Shown here: positions 59,028 to 64,000 of the stretch, one piece after another
How the letters are laid out: each line of letters begins with the position of its first letter
How positions within the stretch are numbered: position 1 is the first letter of the stretch
Source: Luteimicrobium xylanilyticum
GTDB taxonomy: Bacteria; Actinomycetota; Actinomycetes; Actinomycetales; Cellulomonadaceae
Assembly (NCBI RefSeq): GCF_009429125.1
Contig: NZ_CP045529.1
Span: forward strand, 2,480,001-2,544,000
Direction of reading: 5' to 3'
Length of the DNA: 64,000 nucleotides
Translations under genes and position numbers: made by a program
Notes under the pieces: model-generated
What the model was told of the DNA's origin: nothing
What the model saw: only the letters and a program-made list of their open reading frames with translations
Database searches by the model: none

Positions 59028-60506
59028 GTGCACTCCGACATCGCTGTCCGGCCGTCGGGGGCGTCCGCGCTCCCCACCGCCACGCCCTCCGTCACCGGCA
59101 CCGACGCCGCCGGGATCCTCCGGTTCGTCCGGGCGCTCGAGGCCTCGCCCACGCAGGAGCCCCACGGTCTCGTGGTGCTCCGCCACGGCAGGTTGATCGC
59201 ACAGGGCTGGTGGGCGCCTTACGCCCCGCTGCGCCGGCACCTGCTGTACTCGCTGAGCAAGAGCTTCACGTCCGCGGCGACAGGGCTCGCGGTGGCCGAG
59301 GGGCTCGTGCGGCTCGACGCCCCCGTCCTCACGTACTTCCCGGAGCTCGACGACGAGATCACCGACGCGCGCACCCGGCGCATGCTCGTGCGGCACGTGG
59401 CGTCGATGGCGAGCGGGCACACGCGCGACACGTTCGACGAGGCGTTCGCCGACCCGGACGTCGACCCGGTCCACGCGTTCCTCCGGATCCCGCCGGACCA
59501 GGAGCCGGGCAGCGTCTTCGCGTACAACCAGCCGGCGACGTACACGCTGGGCGCGATCGTGCAGCGGGTCACGGGCGGCTCACTCCTTGCCTACCTGCGG
59601 CCGCGCCTGCTCGACCCGCTCGGGATCGGCCCGCTCGGCTGGCAGGAGCGCGGCGGCCGGCAGATCGCTTTCACCGGGCTCTTCGCCCCGACGGACGCGG
59701 TCGCGCGGCTGGGCCAGCTCCTCCTCCAGCGGGGCCGGTGGGGCGACCGGCAGCTCCTGCCCGAGGAGTGGGTCGACGCCGCCACGTCGGTGCAGGTCCC
59801 GACGCCGCGGCCGTTCGGAGGTCCCGGCGAGGCCGAGGCAAACCCCGACGACTCCGACTGGCAGCAGGGCTACGGGTTCCAGCACTGGCTGTCCCGCCAC
59901 GGCTTCCGCGGCGACGGCGCCTACGGACAGTTCTGCCTGGTGCTGCCCGAGCACGACGCCGTCGTCGCGATCACGTCGCAGACCGCGGACATGCAGGAGA
60001 CGCTCGACCTGGCGTGGGAGCACCTGCTCCCCGCGTTCGCCGGGCCGGGTCCGGCACAGGCCGACGGGGAGCTCGCCGCGCACCTCGCGGCCTCGGCTCT
60101 TCCGCCGCTCGACCTGCCCGCCCTGCCCGACGACGGCGCGTGGGCCGGGACGACGTTCCGCCCCGAGGGCGGGGCGTGCGCCGTGCAGCCGAGCCTCACG
60201 CAGGTCCGGCTGGACGCGGGGCTGCGGCTCACGCTCGTCGACCGCGGCGGCGACGTCGCGGCGGCGGTCTCACCCGGCACGCCGGGCTGGACGGTCACCG
60301 AGGGCGTCGTGCCGGTCGCGACGTCGGGCGGCGCCGACGGCGCCGGCCGGCTCCGGGTCGAGGTCGCGTTCCTCGAGGCGCCGCACCGCCTCGAGCTCGT
60401 GCTCGACCGGGCGGCCGGGACCTTCGCGGCCGGCTGGAGCAACGAGCCGCTCCGGTTCGCGACCACTCCCCTGCGGGCGCTCGCGACCCCGGACGCGCGG
60501 GGCTGA
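59028..60506 (+). CDS. Serine hydrolase, beta-lactamase/esterase (class C-like) family
   Basis: A protein of 492 residues. The SxxK motif is Ser75-Leu-Ser-Lys78 in LLYSLSKSFTSAATG. The second motif appears as FAYNQPATYTLGAIV, with Tyr-Asn in the usual place. A C-terminal beta-rich domain of about 130 residues follows. No signal peptide is visible, so it is probably cytoplasmic. Such proteins are esterases, peptidases or lactamases. The substrate is unknown. The GTG start is six bases after TAGGCT. Confidence 0.88.
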   Translation: MHSDIAVRPSGASALPTATPSVTGTDAAGILRFVRALEASPTQEPHGLVVLRHGRLIAQGWWAPYAPLRRHLLYSLSKSFTSAATGLAVAEGLVRLDAPVLTYFPELDDEITDARTRRMLVRHVASMASGHTRDTFDEAFADPDVDPVHAFLRIPPDQEPGSVFAYNQPATYTLGAIVQRVTGGSLLAYLRPRLLDPLGIGPLGWQERGGRQIAFTGLFAPTDAVARLGQLLLQRGRWGDRQLLPEEWVDAATSVQVPTPRPFGGPGEAEANPDDSDWQQGYGFQHWLSRHGFRGDGAYGQFCLVLPEHDAVVAITSQTADMQETLDLAWEHLLPAFAGPGPAQADGELAAHLAASALPPLDLPALPDDGAWAGTTFRPEGGACAVQPSLTQVRLDAGLRLTLVDRGGDVAAAVSPGTPGWTVTEGVVPVATSGGADGAGRLRVEVAFLEAPHRLELVLDRAAGTFAAGWSNEPLRFATTPLRALATPDARG

Positions 60507-60583
60507 CCCGGGCCCTGCGAGCACGGACCCGCTTCGCGAGAACGGGGTCTCGGCCCCACGAGAAGGTGGCGCCGGGTGCGGCG

Positions 60584-61006
60584 TCAGGCGGCGACGTCGA
60601 AGTCGTCCCCGCGATGCACGCGGTGCCCACGGACGACCGTCTCGTCCGCGAGGATGCTGTCGGGCGCGACCCGGGCCTCGCGCCCGACCCGGACAGCCCT
60701 CCCGAGGCGTGAGCCGGCGCCGACGTGCGCACCGTCGCGGATCGCCGACCCGCGGCCGACGTGCACGTTGGTGCCGACGACGACGTCCTCACCCACGGTG
60801 GCGTCGTGGTCGATCCAGCTCCCGGCACCCACGCTCGTGCGAGCGCCGACGCGCGCGCCCTCCTCGACGTAGGCCGTGCGGGCGATGCGCGCCGAGGCGT
60901 CCACGAACGCGCGTGGGGAGACGAGCCCTTCACCGTTGGGGTGCCGGACGTAGACCACCGTCTCACCGAGGTCGTTCTCGAACTCGACTCGTCCTGCTCG
61001 CGTCAT
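60584..61006 (-). CDS. Hexapeptide-repeat (left-handed beta-helix) protein
   Basis: A protein of 140 residues. About 90 residues are imperfect hexapeptide repeats of the [LIV]-G-x-x-x-x type (VDASARIARTAYVEEGARVGARTSVGAG and so on), giving a left-handed parallel beta-helix. It lacks the long C-terminal helix and loops of known acyltransferases. Single His residues occur in HDAT, NVHVG and GAHVG, but a gamma-carbonic-anhydrase triad cannot be confirmed. The ATG has GGAGG five bases upstream. Two direct repeats lie upstream. Confidence 0.78.
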   Translation of the reverse strand: MTRAGRVEFENDLGETVVYVRHPNGEGLVSPRAFVDASARIARTAYVEEGARVGARTSVGAGSWIDHDATVGEDVVVGTNVHVGRGSAIRDGAHVGAGSRLGRAVRVGREARVAPDSILADETVVRGHRVHRGDDFDVAA

Positions 61007-61024
61007 CGATCCTCCTGACGTGTG

Positions 61025-61051
61025 TCGCAACGTTCGCCTTTCGCAACGTTC
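61025..61051. promoter_or_regulatory. Direct repeats upstream of hexapeptide gene
   Basis: TCGCAACGTTC occurs at 61025-61035 and 61041-61051, 16 bp apart, each containing palindromic AACGTT. TGACATAACGTCA (61055-61067) is a further partial palindrome. The spacing suggests cooperative regulator binding on the minus-strand promoter. Confidence 0.45.
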
Positions 61052-61103
61052 CGATGACATAACGTCAAGAGTGTGGGGCGTGTTCCCCGCGTTCGGACGG
61101 CGC

Positions 61104-62147
61104 TCAGCCGGGCCAACCCGCCACGACGACCTTCCCGGTCACGTGCCCCGTCTCCACGAGCCGGTGCGCCTCGCGCAGCGTCTCGGCCGACAGCGGCCCG
61201 AGCGTGGTCGTGACCGTGGGTCGCACGGCGCCGGCGTCCACGAGGCCGGCGAGGGCGTCGAGGATCCCGCGCTGCCGCGTCGAGCTCGGGGCGTGCAGCG
61301 CGTCGGTGAACATGAACTCCCAGTGCCAGGCGACGCTGCGCTCCTTGAGCGGCGCCACGTCCCGCGCGCCGTCGTCGATCGCGACGACCGCCCCGAACGG
61401 GGCGACCACCCGCGCGTAGGTCTCCACCTGGCCCGCGGAGTGCGACGTGAAGACCCAGCGGACGCCGTCGGGCGCGAGCGCGAGCACCCGCTCCTCGAGG
61501 TCGCCCGCGTGATGGTCCACGGTCTCGGCCGCACCCAGCTCGCGCACCCAACGGGCGGCGTCGTCCCCGGACGCCGTCGCGATCGTCCGCACCCGCGGCG
61601 CCCGGGCACGGACGAGCTGCAGCAGGACGGAGCCCACTCCCCCGGTCGCGCCGACGACCAGCAGGTCTCCCTCGTCGTCCTCGCGCACCCCGAGCCGGTC
61701 GAACACGGCCTCCCAGGCCGTGAGCGCGGTGAGCGGGAGGGACGCCGCGGCGGCGAAGCCGAGCGTGCGCGGCTTGCGCCCGACGAGCCTCGCCTCGACC
61801 GCCTGGTAGCGCTGGTCGCTGCCCGGCCGCGCGACGCTGCCGGCGTACCAGACCTCGTCCCCCACCTGATACCCGACCGAGCCCGCCGGCCCCTCGCCGC
61901 CGACCGCGACGACGGTCCCCGCGGCGTCGTACCCGAGCACCCGGAAGCCTCCGGGGTCGGCGTGGGCGCGCTGCTTGACGTCCACCGGGTTCACGGACAC
62001 CGCCTCGACGGCGACGACGACCTCGCCGGGCGCCGGCTCGGGAACGGGCAGGTCCCTCTCGACGAACGCGCCCGGGTCGGAGACCGGCAGGTTCGCCGTG
62101 TACCCGATGGCGACGTTCCGCAGCGGAGCCGAGGCGTTCGTGTCCAC
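61104..62147 (-). CDS. Zinc-type alcohol dehydrogenase-like (quinone oxidoreductase) protein
   Basis: An MDR-superfamily protein of 347 residues. The GroES-like N-terminal half has VEAVSVNPVDVKQRA and VLGYDAAGTVVAVG. The nucleotide-binding half has LLVVGATGGVGSVLLQLVRA. The catalytic zinc Cys is absent (NPVDVKQR region), which fits the zinc-independent quinone oxidoreductase/ZADH branch. It likely reduces quinones or enones with NADPH. The GTG has GGAGG directly upstream. The gene is read toward the hexapeptide gene but separated from it by about 100 bp. Confidence 0.88.
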   Translation of the reverse strand: MDTNASAPLRNVAIGYTANLPVSDPGAFVERDLPVPEPAPGEVVVAVEAVSVNPVDVKQRAHADPGGFRVLGYDAAGTVVAVGGEGPAGSVGYQVGDEVWYAGSVARPGSDQRYQAVEARLVGRKPRTLGFAAAASLPLTALTAWEAVFDRLGVREDDEGDLLVVGATGGVGSVLLQLVRARAPRVRTIATASGDDAARWVRELGAAETVDHHAGDLEERVLALAPDGVRWVFTSHSAGQVETYARVVAPFGAVVAIDDGARDVAPLKERSVAWHWEFMFTDALHAPSSTRQRGILDALAGLVDAGAVRPTVTTTLGPLSAETLREAHRLVETGHVTGKVVVAGWPG

Positions 62148-62206
62148 GCCTCCAGCATGCCGCCGTGCCGGCGCTGCGCGACCCGGGCCGCCGCGTGACC
62201 CGCGCG

Positions 62207-63052
62207 TCAGCCGAAGGACTCCGCGCCCACGACCGCGAGCAGACGCAGCTTCTCCTCGGCCTCGCTGCGGGGCTCCGCCGTCAGGACGAGCAGCGCCTGC
62301 GACTGGTCCTCGGTGAACAGTGCCTGGCAGTCGAGCGCGATCGGGCCCACCTCGGGGTGCACGATCACCTTGTGGTCGGCGAAGCGCTGCGCGACCTCCT
62401 GCCGGTCCCACAGCTCCGCGAACTCGGCGCTGCGCCGCTGCAGCTCGCGGACCATGCGCCCCGCCCGCGACGACCGACCCATGCTCCCGTACGCGGCGCG
62501 CAGGGAGGCGACGAGCGCGCGCGACTGGCGCGGGCGGTCGTCGGCGGGGTAGACGAGCCGTGCCGTGTCAGTGGTGAACCAGCGGTAGATCTCGCTGCGC
62601 TCCAGGTCGCCCGTGCGCACCGGCTCCCCGTACAGCGCGGTCGCGAGCCGGTTCTGGACGAGCGTCTCCCCCAGGTCGGACAGGATCAGCGCGGGCGTGT
62701 CGGCGAGGCGGTCCAGCACGCGCAGGAGCGCAGGCGCGACGTGCCCGGTGCCCTGCAGGCGGTCGGGAGCGTCGTGCCCCGCGACGCGGAACAGGTAGTC
62801 GCGCTCGTCGGGCGTGAGGCGCAACGCCCGCGCGAGCGACGCCAGCATCGGGGTGCTCGGCTGCGGTCCGCGCTGCTGCTCGAGGCGCGTGTAGTAGTCG
62901 GTGGACATGGTCGCGAGCTGCGCGACCTCCTCCCGCCGCAGCCCCGGCGCCCGACGGCGCAGCCCGGGCAGGAGGCCCACGTCGGCCGGCTGCAGGCGTT
63001 CGCGGCGGCTGCGCAGGAACGCTGCGAGGGCGGCACGGTCGGGTCGGTCCAT
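62207..63052 (-). CDS. XRE-family regulator with MmyB-like ligand-binding domain
   Basis: A protein of 281 residues. The N-terminal helix-turn-helix has LRREEVAQLATMSTDYYTRLEQQRG, followed by LARALRLTPDERDYLFRVAG. The remaining 170 residues match the MmyB-like domain with LIQNRLATALYG-type and IYRWFTTDTARLVYP segments, which binds fatty acyl ligands in known members. It is divergent from an SDR gene, a very common pairing. An inverted repeat lies between them. Confidence 0.9.
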   Translation of the reverse strand: MDRPDRAALAAFLRSRRERLQPADVGLLPGLRRRAPGLRREEVAQLATMSTDYYTRLEQQRGPQPSTPMLASLARALRLTPDERDYLFRVAGHDAPDRLQGTGHVAPALLRVLDRLADTPALILSDLGETLVQNRLATALYGEPVRTGDLERSEIYRWFTTDTARLVYPADDRPRQSRALVASLRAAYGSMGRSSRAGRMVRELQRRSAEFAELWDRQEVAQRFADHKVIVHPEVGPIALDCQALFTEDQSQALLVLTAEPRSEAEEKLRLLAVVGAESFG

Positions 63053-63084
63053 GTCCCCAGCATGGCGGGCGCCGCGACGACGAA

Positions 63085-63120
63085 CCAGGGACCCGCGATC
63101 CCCCGTTCGACGGGTCCTGG
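63085..63120. promoter_or_regulatory. Inverted repeat in XRE/SDR divergent region
   Basis: CCAGGGACCCG (63085-63095) and CGGGTCCTGG (63111-63120) are complementary apart from one extra G, with a 15-base centre. It lies in the 100-bp gap between the two start codons and is the best candidate for the regulator's operator. Confidence 0.45.
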
Positions 63121-63152
63121 TAGCCGTGCCCGGACCGGCCCAGGCTCGGAGC

Positions 63153-63917
63153 ATGCAGATCAGCGGAAACACCGTCTTCATCCCCGGCGCGACGAGCGGC
63201 ATCGGTCTCGCCCTCGCGCTCCGCCTCCAGGCCGCGGGCAACACCGTGGTCGTGGGCGGGCGCCGCGCCGACCTCCTCGAGCGGATCAGAGCCGAGCACC
63301 CCGTCCTCGACACCGTCCGGATCGACACCACCGACCCCGAGAGCGTCCGGAGCGCCGCGAAGCAGGTCCTGACGAACCACCCGGACCTCGACGTGCTCGT
63401 GACGATGGCCGGCATCATGCGCGTGGAGGACTGGCGCACGCCCGCCGGCTTCCTCGACTCCGCCGAGGCCACGATCACCACGAACGTGCTCGGCCCGATC
63501 CGCCTGATCGCGGCCTTCGTCGAGCACCTGCAGTCCCGGCCCGACGCCACGATCATGACCGTCTCGTCGGGGCTCGCGTTCGCCCCGCTCGCCGCGACGC
63601 CCAGCTACAACGCGTCGAAGGCGGCGATCCACCTGCTCAGCGAGTCGCTGCGCCTCCAGCTCGCGGGCACCAGCGTGCACGTCGTCGAGCTCGAGCCGCC
63701 GTCGGTCCGCACCGACCTGATGCCCGGCCAGGCCGAGAGCGAGTTCGCGATGCCGCTCGACGCGTTCGTCGACGAGGTGATGAAGCTCCTCGAGACGCAG
63801 CCCGACGCCACGGAGATCCAGGTCGAGAACGTGAAGTTCCTGCGCTACGGCGAGGCCCGTGGGGACTACGCGGACGTCGTCGCGACCCTCAACCGCCTGG
63901 ACCCGCACGGGCGCTGA
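63153..63917 (+). CDS. Short-chain dehydrogenase (DltE-like SDR)
   Basis: A classical SDR of 254 residues. Cofactor motif PGATSGIGLALALRL, the NAG-equivalent VTMAGIM, the catalytic Ser in MTVSSGLAF and the Tyr-Lys pair in YNASKAAIH are all present, so it should be an active NAD(P)H-dependent oxidoreductase. It resembles the DltE-like group often placed next to MmyB-type regulators, which probably control it. The substrate is unknown. The ribosome site CGGAG is weak. Confidence 0.9.
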   Translation: MQISGNTVFIPGATSGIGLALALRLQAAGNTVVVGGRRADLLERIRAEHPVLDTVRIDTTDPESVRSAAKQVLTNHPDLDVLVTMAGIMRVEDWRTPAGFLDSAEATITTNVLGPIRLIAAFVEHLQSRPDATIMTVSSGLAFAPLAATPSYNASKAAIHLLSESLRLQLAGTSVHVVELEPPSVRTDLMPGQAESEFAMPLDAFVDEVMKLLETQPDATEIQVENVKFLRYGEARGDYADVVATLNRLDPHGR

Positions 63918-63976
63918 CGCGAAGACGCCGAGACCGGTCAGGATTCGAGAAGCCGTCCCCCCGGCCCGCCCCCTAG

Positions 63977-63995
63977 CGTGGGACTCGTTCCCACG
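63977..63995. promoter_or_regulatory. Inverted repeat at the right window edge
   Basis: CGTGGGA and TCCCACG form a perfect 7-bp stem with a 5-base loop. TAGCGT at 63974-63979 overlaps the left arm and may be a -10 box of a gene beyond the window. Confidence 0.35.
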
Positions 63996-64000
63996 ACGGC

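Noticed and set aside
1-64000. tRNA, rRNA, insertion sequences, integrase or attachment sites
   Set aside because: No cloverleaf, rRNA signature, transposase or integrase motif was recognised on either strand. A tRNAscan/Infernal run would be decisive.

Overview
The window is about 73-75% GC by eye, has almost no non-coding DNA, uses GTG starts freely and chains genes through ATGA/GTGA overlaps. Several promoters place a TANNNT box exactly six bases before the start codon (leaderless mRNAs). Together with a DtxR/IdeR-type iron box, malate:quinone oxidoreductase, a Ku/LigD pair and an OleBC fusion, this points to a high-GC actinobacterium, probably of the Micrococcales (Cellulomonas/Cellulosimicrobium-like). 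The genus is inference. No tRNA, rRNA, CRISPR array, IS element or phage gene was seen.

Layout. (1) 1-3.8 kb: a truncated protein resembling a glycosidase, then on the minus strand a sensor histidine kinase and an unusual receiver/PIG-L deacetylase fusion. (2) 3.9-12.6 kb: leuS followed 20 bp later by three overlapping genes, jetA-jetB-jetC, a Wadjet/MukBEF-like SMC complex without the expected nuclease gene jetD. (3) 12.7-20.2 kb: VKOR, an MFS exporter, a DtxR regulator divergent from mqo, a DUF5519 protein, and a glutaminase/MFS pair. (4) 20.3-29.7 kb: a heterodimeric ABC exporter, a GntR/MFS pair, a GH3 lipoprotein, dihydrolipoyl dehydrogenase and RNase H. (5) 29.7-33.7 kb: a TetR/SDR divergon with two matching operators, a beta-hydroxyacid dehydrogenase behind a perfect palindrome, and a GlcD-like flavoprotein. 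(6) 33.7-41.8 kb: a DNA-repair island with topoisomerase IB, three-domain LigD, Ku and a SWIM-SNF2 helicase. (7) 42-46.7 kb: the long-chain olefin operon oleA-oleBC-oleD. (8) 46.7-50.2 kb: an ECF sigma factor with vapBC directly behind it, a VOC protein, a HAD phosphatase and CsbD. (9) 50.3-54.8 kb: a complete siderophore-type ABC importer with an iron box, then a 436-bp intergenic region with seven copies of a 14-bp motif. (10) 54.8-59.0 kb: a five-gene DUF4129-membrane-MoxR-DUF58-membrane operon. (11) 59.0-64 kb: a serine hydrolase, a left-handed beta-helix protein, an enoyl reductase/ADH-like protein, and an XRE regulator divergent from an SDR.

The items most worth a second look are the jetABC cluster without jetD, the receiver/PIG-L fusion, the seven-copy repeat array upstream of the iron-uptake promoter, the palindrome on the oleA -10 box and the hairpin element inside the LigD linker.
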